DNA of 64,000 nucleotides, taken from the NCBI RefSeq assembly GCF_019711315.1, contig NZ_CP081294.1, positions 1,736,001 through 1,800,000 of the forward strand, in the 5' to 3' direction. The position numbers and the translations under genes are program-made. This stretch comes from Qipengyuania gelatinilytica (GTDB lineage Bacteria > Pseudomonadota > Alphaproteobacteria > Sphingomonadales > Sphingomonadaceae). Of this stretch, positions 26,001 through 33,761 are shown piece by piece. Below the pieces are notes generated by a model. That model had not been told where the DNA came from. It did no database searches and saw nothing but the letters and a program-made list of their open reading frames with translations. Each line of letters opens with the position of its first letter. The first letter of the stretch is position 1.

Positions 26001-26654
26001 ATGAGCCGCATCGGCCTGCTCGGAGGCAGCTTCAATCCGGCGCACGGCGGACACCGGAGAATCTCGCTGTTCGCGCTCGAGGCACTCGGCCTGGACGAGA
26101 TCTGGTGGCTCGTTTCTCCCGGAAATCCGCTCAAACCGAAGAAGGGCATGGCGCCGCTCGCGGCCCGCGTGTCTTCGGCGATGGTGCAGGCCAGGCGCGC
26201 GCCGATCCGGGTCACCGCGATCGAACGCGAACTGGGCACACGCTACACGGTCGACACGCTCGCAGCGATCAAGCGCCGCTTCAAACGGCATGATTTCCTC
26301 TGGCTGATGGGCTCCGACAATCTCGCCCAGTTCCACCTCTGGCGCGATTGGCGGGGGATCGCAAATGCGATGCCGATTGCGGTGATCGCGCGGCCCGGCT
26401 ATGACGGGGATGCTGTCGCAAGCCCCGCGATGGCCTGGCTGAGGCGCTTTTCGGTTCCACTGTCCAGCTTTCGACACAGGGGCGAATGGAGCGCACCGGC
26501 ACTGGTGACATTGCGTTTCGATCCCGACCCGCGTTCGGCCACGGCCATCCGCCGCGCCGACCCCGACTGGGCATCGCGCCACGCCGGTTTTTCCCTGCGA
26601 GATCAGGTGACACACCGTCCGATTCCCTCGGAGGGGGAAACGACCGCGCCATGA
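26001..26654 (+). CDS. nadD: Nicotinate-nucleotide adenylyltransferase
   Basis: Transfers AMP from ATP to nicotinate mononucleotide, giving deamido-NAD in NAD synthesis. The 217-residue protein starts with RIGLLGGSFNPAHGGH, the nucleotidyltransferase GSFxPxHxGH motif, followed by LVSPGNPLKP, the FLWLMGSDNLAQFHLWRDW block and the ATP-binding PRSATAIRRAD near the C terminus. It heads the conserved order nadD-rsfS-rlmH. Confidence 0.95.
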   Translation: MSRIGLLGGSFNPAHGGHRRISLFALEALGLDEIWWLVSPGNPLKPKKGMAPLAARVSSAMVQARRAPIRVTAIERELGTRYTVDTLAAIKRRFKRHDFLWLMGSDNLAQFHLWRDWRGIANAMPIAVIARPGYDGDAVASPAMAWLRRFSVPLSSFRHRGEWSAPALVTLRFDPDPRSATAIRRADPDWASRHAGFSLRDQVTHRPIPSEGETTAP

Positions 26655-26795
26655 CGAGCGTTGTCCTTTACACAATGCACCCTATCTCGGCACTTGGCCT
26701 TGGGGCCTTCAAACTCAGGAGTAATGCAATCGCCTATGACTCAGGCGCATACAGACCCGGCTGCATCCGGGAACGAAACCGCGAAGGTGGTACGC

Positions 26796-27155
26796 ATGGC
26801 TAAGCCCGACAAGCAGGAACTGCTCGATTTCGTGCTCGGCCAGCTCGACGATGACCAGGCCCAGGAGGTCGTGACCATCGATCTTGAAGGCAAGAGCTCG
26901 ATCGCCGATTACATGGTGATCGCCTCGGGCCGTTCGACCCGCCAGGTTGCCTCGATCGCGCAGAAGCTTGCCGAGAAGCTCAAGCAGAACGGCTATGGCC
27001 CGGTGAAGCTGGAAGGCTTGCCGCAGGCCGACTGGGTGCTGCTCGATGCCGGTGACATCGTGGTCCACCTGTTCCGCCCCGAAGTGCGCAGCTTCTACAA
27101 CCTCGAGCGCATGTGGGCGTTCGGCGACGCACCGCCGGTGGCCGGCACGGCGTGA
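26796..27155 (+). CDS. rsfS: Ribosomal silencing factor RsfS
   Basis: Binds uL14 on the 50S subunit and blocks subunit joining, saving energy in starvation. The 119-residue form begins MAKPDKQELLDFVLGQL and shows VVTIDLEGKSSIADYMVIASGRSTRQV and WVLLDAGDIVVHLFRPEVRSFYNLERMW, the DUF143 core. GAAGGTGG lies 5 bases before the ATG at 26796. An ATG at 26736 would add 20 polar residues and cannot be ruled out. It sits between nadD and rlmH as usual. Confidence 0.92.
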   Translation: MAKPDKQELLDFVLGQLDDDQAQEVVTIDLEGKSSIADYMVIASGRSTRQVASIAQKLAEKLKQNGYGPVKLEGLPQADWVLLDAGDIVVHLFRPEVRSFYNLERMWAFGDAPPVAGTA

Positions 27156-27223
27156 TCATTTTGTAGCCTCAAGCGCCGGCGGCCGCGTCCGCGGCCTTAG
27201 GCTTCCGCGCCAGTGGGCGCGAC

Positions 27224-27355
27224 GCGCAGTCGCGCTTTGGCTGCCGCGACCAAGAACCGGGCCGGCGGAGGCCCGGCAAGGGCGACCGCCCGCCCGCAGG
27301 GGCCCGTAGCGAAGCGGAGGAACAGCCCCGAGGACGAACCCGCGGAGGCGGGTTC
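27224..27355. repeat. Structured intergenic repeat, copy A
   Basis: This fills most of the 232-bp gap between rsfS and rlmH. It is built of hairpins: 27224-27235 (GCGC AGTC GCGC), 27257-27276 (CCGGGCC/GGCCCGG), 27280-27291 (GGGC GACC GCCC) and 27336-27355 (GAACCCGC GGAG GCGGGTTC). A related copy at 60400-60566 keeps the same order and orientation, with base changes that preserve pairing. Two further hairpins (27181-27196, 27207-27220) precede it without a clear match in copy B. I cannot tie it to a named family. Confidence 0.7.
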
Positions 27356-27387
27356 GAAAAACAATAACTTTCGGGTAGACGCATAGC

Positions 27388-27810
27388 ATGCTCCTCCACG
27401 TCATAGCCCGAGGTAAGATCGCCCGCTCACCCGAGGCGGAGCTTGTCGCACGGTACGAGAAGCGGCTGACATGGCCGGTCAAGTTCACCGAACTGCCCGA
27501 GACGGGCGGGCGCATTCCCGATCCGCAAACTCCCTACAAGACCGTGCTGCTCGACGAGCGCGGCAAGGACCTTTCGTCCGAGAAGCTCGCCGAAATCCTC
27601 GAGCGCTGGCGCGATGACGGCATGCGCGAGTGCCGTTTCGTGCTGGGCGCCGCCGACGGCCATTCCGAGGACGAACGGCGCGACGCGGACCTCCTGCTCG
27701 CGTTCGGCAAGGCCACCTGGCCGCACCTGCTGGCCCGCGCCATGCTCGCCGAACAGCTTTACCGCGCGACGACGATCATCGCCGGTCACCCCTACCATCG
27801 CAGCGGATAA
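27388..27810 (+). CDS. rlmH: 23S rRNA (pseudouridine(1915)-N(3))-methyltransferase
   Basis: A SPOUT-class methyltransferase that modifies pseudouridine 1915 in helix 69 of 23S rRNA on 70S ribosomes. It is 140 residues. The AdoMet-binding trefoil knot is seen in CRFVLGAADGHSEDERRDADLLLAFGKATWPHLLARAMLAEQLYRA, and the C-terminal GHPYHR is the conserved catalytic tail. It follows the structured repeat and starts the run to envC-like and ctpA. Confidence 0.95.
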   Translation: MLLHVIARGKIARSPEAELVARYEKRLTWPVKFTELPETGGRIPDPQTPYKTVLLDERGKDLSSEKLAEILERWRDDGMRECRFVLGAADGHSEDERRDADLLLAFGKATWPHLLARAMLAEQLYRATTIIAGHPYHRSG

Positions 27811-27828
27811 TGATGCAGGACTGACGTC

Positions 27829-29049
27829 ATGAACCGCGCCGCCATAGCCTGCCTTGCCGTCAGTGGCGCACTAGCCTTGGCTTTTCAGGGTCTTGAGGCG
27901 CAAAGCTCTACCAACTTGCCAGACATGGGCGATGCGGCCAGCGCCCGTGAGGCGCTTGCGATCGCCCGCCAGCAGCAACGAAATGCGCGCCTGCGCGCGG
28001 AACAGCTGGAGGAGCGCTCGAAGCAGTCGAATCTCGCGGCGCAACAGGCTCTCCAGCAAGCCGCCGCCCTCGCAGCGCGAGTCCAGCAGGCCGAGGCCGG
28101 GATCGCCGCGGCTGAAGCAGAACTCTTGATCGTCGAGGAACGGCGCAGCGCGCTCGACCGGCGGCTGGCCGAACGCCGGGAGCCGCTTGCCCGCCTGACC
28201 GGGGCGCTCCAGGCCATGGGCAATCGCCCGCTCGTCCTCTCGGCGCTGCAGCCCGGCAGCCTTCGCGACGTCGTGCACACGAGGGCCGTCCTCGAAAGCG
28301 CCGTTCCCGTGGTGCGCCAGCGCACGGCCGCCCTGCGCAGCGAACTCGACCGGGCAAGGGCGCTCGAAAGCGAGCGGCAGGCAGTCCTTGCTGACAGGCG
28401 CGAAGCGGAAGCGCGGCTGGAAAGCCGCCGCCGCGACGTCGTCGCCATGGCGGAGAAAGAGCGCATCCTTGCGCGGCAGGCCGCTGGCGGCGCCAATCGC
28501 GAGGCGGAACTTGCCGTCGAACTGGGCGAGGAAGCGCGCGATCTCGACGCTTTGGTCGGACGGATGGAGCAGGCCGGTTCCTTAAGGACGCGTCTTGCGA
28601 AGCTCGACGGCCCCGTCGCCCGCCCCGCCGATCCCGGCTCCGTGGCGGCACCTGCGCCCACCCGGACTTCCGGCAATGCGAACTCTCCCCAAGGTTTCCT
28701 GCTTCCCGTGGCGGGCCGGGTGGTCGAGGGCTTCGGCGAGGCTGACACGAGCGGCGGCCGCGCCTCCGGCATCGCGATCGCACCGCGACCGGGCGCGCAA
28801 ATCGTCGCTCCCGCACCGGGCCGGATCGCCTTTGCGGGACCCTATGCGGGTTATGGCAAGATCCTGATCGTAGAGCATGAGGGCAACTGGACCAGCCTCG
28901 TCACCGGTCTTGCCCGTCTCGACGTCGAGGTCGGCCAGCAGGTCACGGCGGGCTCTCCCCTTGGCCTCGCACCTCCTAGCCGCCCGCGCATTGAATACGA
29001 ACTGCGCCGGGACGGGAATCCGGTCAATCCGCTCGATTTCCAGCGCTGA
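27829..29049 (+). CDS. EnvC-like murein hydrolase activator (degenerate LytM)
   Basis: A 406-residue exported protein: N-terminal signal segment (MNRAAIACLAVSGALALAFQG), a long Ala/Arg/Glu-rich coiled coil (about 35-250), then a LytM fold (290-400; FLLPVAGRVVEGFGEADTSGG ... IVAPAPGRIAFAGPYAGYGKILIVEHEGNWTSLVTGL). The zinc ligands of active M23 enzymes are missing: the H-x3-D position reads SGIAI and the H-x-H position reads RIEYELR. This matches EnvC, which activates amidases without cutting itself. It is followed by ctpA, a frequent pairing. Confidence 0.88.
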   Translation: MNRAAIACLAVSGALALAFQGLEAQSSTNLPDMGDAASAREALAIARQQQRNARLRAEQLEERSKQSNLAAQQALQQAAALAARVQQAEAGIAAAEAELLIVEERRSALDRRLAERREPLARLTGALQAMGNRPLVLSALQPGSLRDVVHTRAVLESAVPVVRQRTAALRSELDRARALESERQAVLADRREAEARLESRRRDVVAMAEKERILARQAAGGANREAELAVELGEEARDLDALVGRMEQAGSLRTRLAKLDGPVARPADPGSVAAPAPTRTSGNANSPQGFLLPVAGRVVEGFGEADTSGGRASGIAIAPRPGAQIVAPAPGRIAFAGPYAGYGKILIVEHEGNWTSLVTGLARLDVEVGQQVTAGSPLGLAPPSRPRIEYELRRDGNPVNPLDFQR

Positions 29050-29170
29050 GACGCCCCGTAACGGCACGTTCGTCGAATTTCCTTGGCCTTTGTGGCGCCA
29101 ATCGGCTCATCTTTCATTCACGCCTGAAGCGCTATAGAATGTCGCCAAGTGCCTTTGAGGAAGTCGTCCA

Positions 29171-30511
29171 ATGAAGATCGCTAGCCTGGCCCGTTCGGCC
29201 GCTCTCGTCACCGCAGTCGCGCTGATCCCCGCTACTACTGCCGGTCTTGCCCGGGTCGATGGCAATGCGGGGCCTGAATTCGGCAAGCTGTTCGCCGTCT
29301 ACGAACGCGTGAAGGCGAGTTATGTCGAGCCGGTCGAGGACGATGTCCTGATCAACGGCGCAATCGACGGCATGCTGGCGGCACTTGATCCGCATTCCGC
29401 CTATCTCGACGGGTCCGACCTCCAGCGGCTCGAAACCATGATCGACGGCAATTACTCGGGTCTCGGCCTTTCGGTCGTGAGCGAGGATGGCGCGGTGAAG
29501 ATCATCTCGCCCTTCCGCGGCAGCCCTGCCGACCAGGCGGGCATCAAGGCCGGCGACTACATCACCCATCTCGACGGCGAGCTGATCTACGGCCTCGAAC
29601 TCGACGAGGCGGTTTCGCGCATGCGCGGCCGCGAAGGCACCTCGATCCGCCTGACCGTCTTCCGTCCGGGCCGCGACGAGCCTTTCGACGTCGACGTGAC
29701 GCGCGGCGTGATCGAGCTCGAGCCGGTAACCTGGGAGCTCAAGGACGGCAATATCGGCCACATCATGGTCAATGAATTCTCGCGCGATGTCGGCAGCGAC
29801 GTCTACGCTGCGTGGAAGGATCTCCAGGCCAAGGCGACCGGCCGCCTCAACGGCCTCGTGCTCGACCTGCGCTCGAACCCGGGCGGCTCGCTCGACGAAG
29901 CCGTCGCGCTGTCCGACCTGTTCCTGACCAAGGGCCGGATCGTTTCGCAGCGCGGCCGCGCCCGCGGCGAATCGATTACCTACGACGCGGAAACGGTGTT
30001 CCGCGGCGATATCGCCGAAGGCCTGCCGATGGTCGTGCTGATCGACGCCGGTTCGGCTTCGGCCAGCGAAATCGTCGCCGGTGCGCTGCAGGACCACCGC
30101 CGCGCGGTGATCATGGGTGATCGCAGCTTCGGCAAGGGCAGCGTCCAGTCGCTCCTGCCGCTCGGCCGCAGCGCCGCGCTGAAACTTACGACGGCGCGCT
30201 ACTACACGCCGTCGGGCCATTCGGTGCAGGAAGGCGGTATCCGCCCGGATATTTCGGTCCCGCAGCTGTCCGACCCCGATCTTGCCACCCGCAGCCGCTT
30301 CCGCATGCGCGAGAGCGACCTGCGCGGCCATCTGGTGAACGAAATCGGCCTCAAGGACGAGGATCTGGAGCGCGACAAGCGCGACGATCCGCGTTTCCAG
30401 CTGACCGCAGAGGAGCTGGAGGCCCAGGGCATCGAGGATTTCCAGCTGCATTACGCACTCGAAAACCTGCGCCGCACGACGCCAAGTGCCGTTGCCAGCC
30501 GGACTAACTGA
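29171..30511 (+). CDS. ctpA: S41 family C-terminal processing peptidase
   Basis: A periplasmic serine protease of 446 residues that trims proteins at the C terminus and often controls peptidoglycan hydrolases. It has a signal peptide (1-28), a PDZ domain (about 85-170; GLGLSVVSEDGAVKIISPFRGSPADQAGIKAGDYI) and a catalytic core with the Ser/Lys dyad regions DAGSASASEIVAGALQDH and GDRSFGKGSVQ. The C terminus is acidic and helical. The 121-bp leader after envC-like holds a TATAGA -10-like element near 29132. The ATG at 29171 is preceded by GAGGAAG. Confidence 0.93.
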   Translation: MKIASLARSAALVTAVALIPATTAGLARVDGNAGPEFGKLFAVYERVKASYVEPVEDDVLINGAIDGMLAALDPHSAYLDGSDLQRLETMIDGNYSGLGLSVVSEDGAVKIISPFRGSPADQAGIKAGDYITHLDGELIYGLELDEAVSRMRGREGTSIRLTVFRPGRDEPFDVDVTRGVIELEPVTWELKDGNIGHIMVNEFSRDVGSDVYAAWKDLQAKATGRLNGLVLDLRSNPGGSLDEAVALSDLFLTKGRIVSQRGRARGESITYDAETVFRGDIAEGLPMVVLIDAGSASASEIVAGALQDHRRAVIMGDRSFGKGSVQSLLPLGRSAALKLTTARYYTPSGHSVQEGGIRPDISVPQLSDPDLATRSRFRMRESDLRGHLVNEIGLKDEDLERDKRDDPRFQLTAEELEAQGIEDFQLHYALENLRRTTPSAVASRTN

Positions 30512-30530
30512 CGGTAGCGCTTCTGGCGCA

Positions 30531-31010
30531 ATGACAGAGACTTCATCCCTGCGCCTGGCGCAGCGTATCGCGCTCGCCGTGCCGGCCCTGCTGCTGGCAG
30601 GCGCCTATATCTCGCAATACGGCTTCGACCTCTTCCCGTGCGAAATGTGCTGGTGGCAGCGCTATCCGCATTTCGCTGCCGTTGTCCTGGCGCTGATGGG
30701 ATTCTTCCTTGCGCCCAAGCGGCTGTGGGTTGCGCTGGCGGCCGGGGCGATCCTCATCTCCGGCCTCATCGGACTGTTCCATGCCGGCGTCGAATATGAC
30801 TGGTGGGAAGGCGTCACCTCCTGCGCGGCCATGCCGCAGGCGGGCAAGGGGCAGAGTGCGCTCGACGCGATCATGAACGCGCCGATCGTGCGCTGCGACG
30901 AGGCACCATGGACGTTCCTGGGCGTTAGTCTTGCAGGGTTCAATTTCCTGATCTCGACCGGCGCTGCGCTGGCCATTTTCAACCTCCTTCGCAAAGGCGA
31001 GAAGGCATGA
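30531..31010 (+). CDS. dsbB: Disulfide bond formation protein B family
   Basis: An inner-membrane quinone-dependent oxidase that re-oxidises DsbA. It has 159 residues and four predicted helices; the first periplasmic CxxC is CEMC (LFPCEMCWWQRYP), and a second cysteine pair follows in the larger loop (SCAAMP and VRCDEA). The ATG at 30531 begins the conserved N terminus. The stop overlaps the next ATG (ATGA), so it is coupled to the ubiquinone-synthesis gene, and ubiquinone is its electron acceptor. Confidence 0.9.
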   Translation: MTETSSLRLAQRIALAVPALLLAGAYISQYGFDLFPCEMCWWQRYPHFAAVVLALMGFFLAPKRLWVALAAGAILISGLIGLFHAGVEYDWWEGVTSCAAMPQAGKGQSALDAIMNAPIVRCDEAPWTFLGVSLAGFNFLISTGAALAIFNLLRKGEKA

Positions 31011-31534
31011 CCAAAACTCCCGACCATATCGCCCGCATGATCCGGGTCGACCAGGCCGGTGAATTCGGTGCCACCCGCATCTATGCCGGCCAGTTGGCCG
31101 TGATGGGCGATCGTGCTCCCGATTCGGCGGAGATTGCCGGCATGGCCGAACAGGAAGCGGGCCACCGCGCCAAGTTCGACGCGCTGATGGCGCGGCGCGG
31201 CGTGCGCCCGACCGCACTCCAGCCGTTCTGGGACAAGGCGGGCTTCGCGCTCGGCGCGGCCACCGCGCTTATCGGGCCCGAGGCCGCCATGGCCTGCACC
31301 GCCGCGGTCGAGACCGAGATCGACAAGCATTATTCCGACCAGCTCGACCAGCTTGAGGCGACTAATGAGGATCCCGAACTCGCCGCGATGATCGAGGAAT
31401 TCCGCGAGGACGAGCGCGAGCACCGCGATGCGGCGCTTGCCGCCGGTGCCGAGCGTGCGCCCGCCTATCCGCTCCTCTCCGGTATCATCCGGCTGGGCTG
31501 CAAGGCGGCCATTCGCATTTCGGAGCGTATCTGA
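31007..31534 (+). CDS. coq7: Demethoxyubiquinone hydroxylase (Coq7 family)
   Basis: A di-iron monooxygenase that hydroxylates demethoxyubiquinone in the penultimate part of ubiquinone synthesis. The 175-residue ferritin-like fold has paired iron ligands: Glu in DQAGEFGA, ExxH in AEQEAGH, Glu in AVETEIDKHY and ExxH in DEREHRD. It replaces UbiF/UbiH-type flavoenzymes, as is usual in alphaproteobacteria. The start overlaps dsbB by 4 bases. Confidence 0.93.
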   Translation: MTKTPDHIARMIRVDQAGEFGATRIYAGQLAVMGDRAPDSAEIAGMAEQEAGHRAKFDALMARRGVRPTALQPFWDKAGFALGAATALIGPEAAMACTAAVETEIDKHYSDQLDQLEATNEDPELAAMIEEFREDEREHRDAALAAGAERAPAYPLLSGIIRLGCKAAIRISERI

Positions 31535-31621
31535 CGACGGCGCCTCGCCTTCGCATACGCTTCATAGACAGTTCACCCGGAAAGGCGCCACAATGCGCCG
31601 TCCCGATTCAAGAGGCCCAGC

Positions 31622-32215
31622 ATGACCAAGACCCTCCTTGCTCTTTCCGCCATCGGCGTCGCAGCCATTGCCGCTCCCGCCCAGGCTCAGACCCCGGTCG
31701 ACACAGGCGATGAAAGCTACAACATGGTCATCGTCTACGGCGATGACGCATGCCCGCAGGGTGAGAACGGCGAGATCGTCGTCTGCGCGCGCCAAGCCGA
31801 AAGCGAACGCTTTCGCATCCCTGAGGCACTGCGCTTCACCGACGGTCCGCAAACGCAGGCCTGGGCCGAGCGCGTCGAGCGGCTGGAAATGGTCGGCAAG
31901 AGCGGCATCATGTCCTGCTCGCCCACAGGCGCAGGCGGCTTCACCGGCTGCACGCAGGAACTGATCGCCAAGGCCTATGACGACAAGGAAAACGCCTCGT
32001 CGGTCCGCTTCAGCGAAATCATCGCCGAACAGCGCGAAGAGCGCCTGTCGACGATCGACGAGGACGCAGAGCGCACGCAGGCCGAGGTCGAGATGATCGA
32101 GCGCGAATATATGGAGCGCCTCGAGAAAGAACGCGCGGGCTCGACGCCCGACGAAGAGGCACTGCCCGATCCGCAGCCGGAAGCCGAAGTCGTCGCGGGC
32201 GATCCCCAAGGCTGA
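31622..32215 (+). CDS. Conserved hypothetical exported protein
   Basis: I do not recognise a functional family. It has 197 residues with a clear Sec signal peptide cut after AQA (residues 20-23). Cysteines occur in DACPQGENGEIVVCARQ, and MSCSPTGAGGFTGCTQE suggests two disulfides. The second half is a charged Glu/Arg-rich helix (VRFSEIIAEQREERLSTIDEDAERTQAEVEMIEREYMERLEKER). AGAGG lies 6 bases before the ATG. Similar proteins with the EIVVCAR/ESERFRIPEALR block recur in Sphingomonadales as far as I recall; the role is unknown. Confidence 0.75.
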   Translation: MTKTLLALSAIGVAAIAAPAQAQTPVDTGDESYNMVIVYGDDACPQGENGEIVVCARQAESERFRIPEALRFTDGPQTQAWAERVERLEMVGKSGIMSCSPTGAGGFTGCTQELIAKAYDDKENASSVRFSEIIAEQREERLSTIDEDAERTQAEVEMIEREYMERLEKERAGSTPDEEALPDPQPEAEVVAGDPQG

Positions 32216-32246
32216 CTTTTTCCTTTTAATCCGGTGATTTGCAGCT

Positions 32247-32270
32247 AGGTCTTTCCCCATGGGGGGAAAG
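32247..32270 (+). promoter_or_regulatory. Hairpin enclosing the wecB start codon
   Basis: CTTTCCCC (32251-32258), loop ATGG, GGGGAAAG (32263-32270): a perfect 8-bp stem whose four-base loop holds the wecB ATG. The only Shine-Dalgarno-like bases, AGGT (32247-32250), sit directly before the 5' arm, 8 bases from the ATG. The structure should lower translation unless opened. Confidence 0.55.
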
Positions 32271-33389
32271 ATCAGGGTTGTTACCGTCTTCGGCACGCGT
32301 CCCGAAGCGATCAAGCTGTTCCCGTTGATCCACGCGCTGGATGCGGATGTCCGCTTTGAGAGCCGTGTCTGCGTTACCGCGCAGCACCGCGACATGCTTG
32401 ACCAGGTTCTCGCCATCGCGGGCATCGCGCCCGATCACGATCTCGACCTGATGACCGCCAACCAGTCGCTAGACGCGCTGACGGCCCGCGCGTTGACCGG
32501 GATCGGCGACGTTCTCGACGCGGAAAAGCCCGATTGGGTCGTGGTGCAGGGCGATACCACCAGCGCCCTCGCGGGCGCACTTGCAGCGCATTATCGCAAG
32601 ATTCCGGTCTGCCATGTCGAGGCCGGACTTCGCAGCGGCGATCTCCACCATCCCTGGCCCGAAGAGGCGAACCGCAAGATGGTCGGCGCAATCGCCGGCC
32701 TTCACTGCGCACCTACGCAGGCCAGCGCCGATGCCTTGCTGGGGGAGAATGTCTCGCCTGCCAGCATCAAAGTGACGGGCAACACCGTGATCGACGCGTT
32801 GCATTGGGTAACCGATCGCATTGGACGGGACCCGTCGATTGCAAGTGGCCTGTCCGATCTCGAAGCGAGGTTCTCAGGCAGGCGCATTATCGGCGTGACA
32901 AGCCATCGCCGTGAAAACCTCGGCGATGGCATGCTGAATATCGCCAATGCGGTTAAAAGCATTTCGTCTCGCGATGACATTGCGGTTATTTTCCCGGTCC
33001 ATCGCAATCCCAAGGTGCTTGGCGTGATGACGGCGCAGCTTTCCGGTCTCGACAATGTCGCACTCATCGAACCGCTGGATTATCCGCATTTCGCCCGGTT
33101 GCTGGATATCAGCCATATCATGCTCACCGACAGCGGAGGAGTGCAGGAGGAGGCTCCCGCGCTTGGCAAACCAGTGCTGGTCATGCGACAAACGACTGAA
33201 CGCCCCGAAGGCGTGGCGGCGGGAACCGCGCGGCTCGTGGGGACCGATACGGACACCATAGTACGCGAGACCGAACGCTTGCTGGACGATGAGGGGGCGT
33301 ATTCTGCGATGGCCCGCGCGCACAATCCGTTCGGCGATGGCTTTGCCTCTCAGCGAATCTGCGATTTGCTGGCGGCGAATAACGGATGA
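32259..33389 (+). CDS. wecB: UDP-N-acetylglucosamine 2-epimerase (non-hydrolysing)
   Basis: Interconverts UDP-GlcNAc and UDP-ManNAc for surface polysaccharide or enterobacterial-common-antigen-like sugars. The 376-residue GT-B fold shows VVTVFGTRPEAIKLFPLI, VVVQGDTTSALAGALAAHY, CHVEAGLRSGDLHHPWPEEANRKM, RRENLGDG and LTDSGGVQEEAPALGKPVLVMRQTTERPEG, all family landmarks. An in-frame stop 24 bases upstream leaves this ATG as the only plausible start, although it lies in a hairpin loop. The stop overlaps the next gene as ATGA. Confidence 0.94.
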   Translation: MGGKIRVVTVFGTRPEAIKLFPLIHALDADVRFESRVCVTAQHRDMLDQVLAIAGIAPDHDLDLMTANQSLDALTARALTGIGDVLDAEKPDWVVVQGDTTSALAGALAAHYRKIPVCHVEAGLRSGDLHHPWPEEANRKMVGAIAGLHCAPTQASADALLGENVSPASIKVTGNTVIDALHWVTDRIGRDPSIASGLSDLEARFSGRRIIGVTSHRRENLGDGMLNIANAVKSISSRDDIAVIFPVHRNPKVLGVMTAQLSGLDNVALIEPLDYPHFARLLDISHIMLTDSGGVQEEAPALGKPVLVMRQTTERPEGVAAGTARLVGTDTDTIVRETERLLDDEGAYSAMARAHNPFGDGFASQRICDLLAANNG

Positions 33390-33757
33390 TTGCCGGATTC
33401 ATCCTGACAGGGTTCGCCATTTTCGGCCTGCTGCACTTGGGTTGGCGCGACCTGCGGCGACTGACAGGGCCCATCATCGCCGTCGAGGCGGAGATCATCG
33501 ACAACGTGCGGCATTCGGCGTTCCTTTATTGGGAGGGGCCCAGCGCACGCTACAGGTTCGACCATGACGGCCAGACTTACGAGGTTCAACGCACTTTCCA
33601 GGCCCCTGGCTTGGTAGGAACAAAGCAGCGGCTTACATTTCCACGAGGATACCCGCGCGATGCGCGCGAACCGCAGCTAATCCAGCGAAGCTTCAATTAC
33701 CTGCTGTTGCTCGGCTTTCTCTTCTGCGGCGTAGCCCTCATCCGGGGATGGCTCTGA
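33386..33757 (+). CDS. Small membrane protein, DUF3592-like
   Basis: A 123-residue protein with a hydrophobic helix at each end (about 2-20 and 101-121) around a soluble beta-rich domain (GPIIAVEAEIIDNVRHSAFLYWEG...YRFDHDGQTYEVQRTF). This layout resembles DUF3592 proteins, whose function is unknown. The ATG overlaps the wecB stop (ATGA), implying coupled translation. A role in polysaccharide export or assembly is only a guess from position. Confidence 0.65.
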   Translation: MIAGFILTGFAIFGLLHLGWRDLRRLTGPIIAVEAEIIDNVRHSAFLYWEGPSARYRFDHDGQTYEVQRTFQAPGLVGTKQRLTFPRGYPRDAREPQLIQRSFNYLLLLGFLFCGVALIRGWL

Positions 33758-33761
33758 ACGC

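Noticed and set aside
27156..27387. Coding potential in the rsfS-rlmH gap
   Set aside because: Short frames exist on both strands, but the bases are organised as hairpins with compensatory changes against the second copy, which argues against protein coding.
31541..31589. GGCGCCT ... AGGCGCC inverted repeat after coq7
   Set aside because: The loop would be 35 bases and no T run follows; probably chance in GC-rich DNA.
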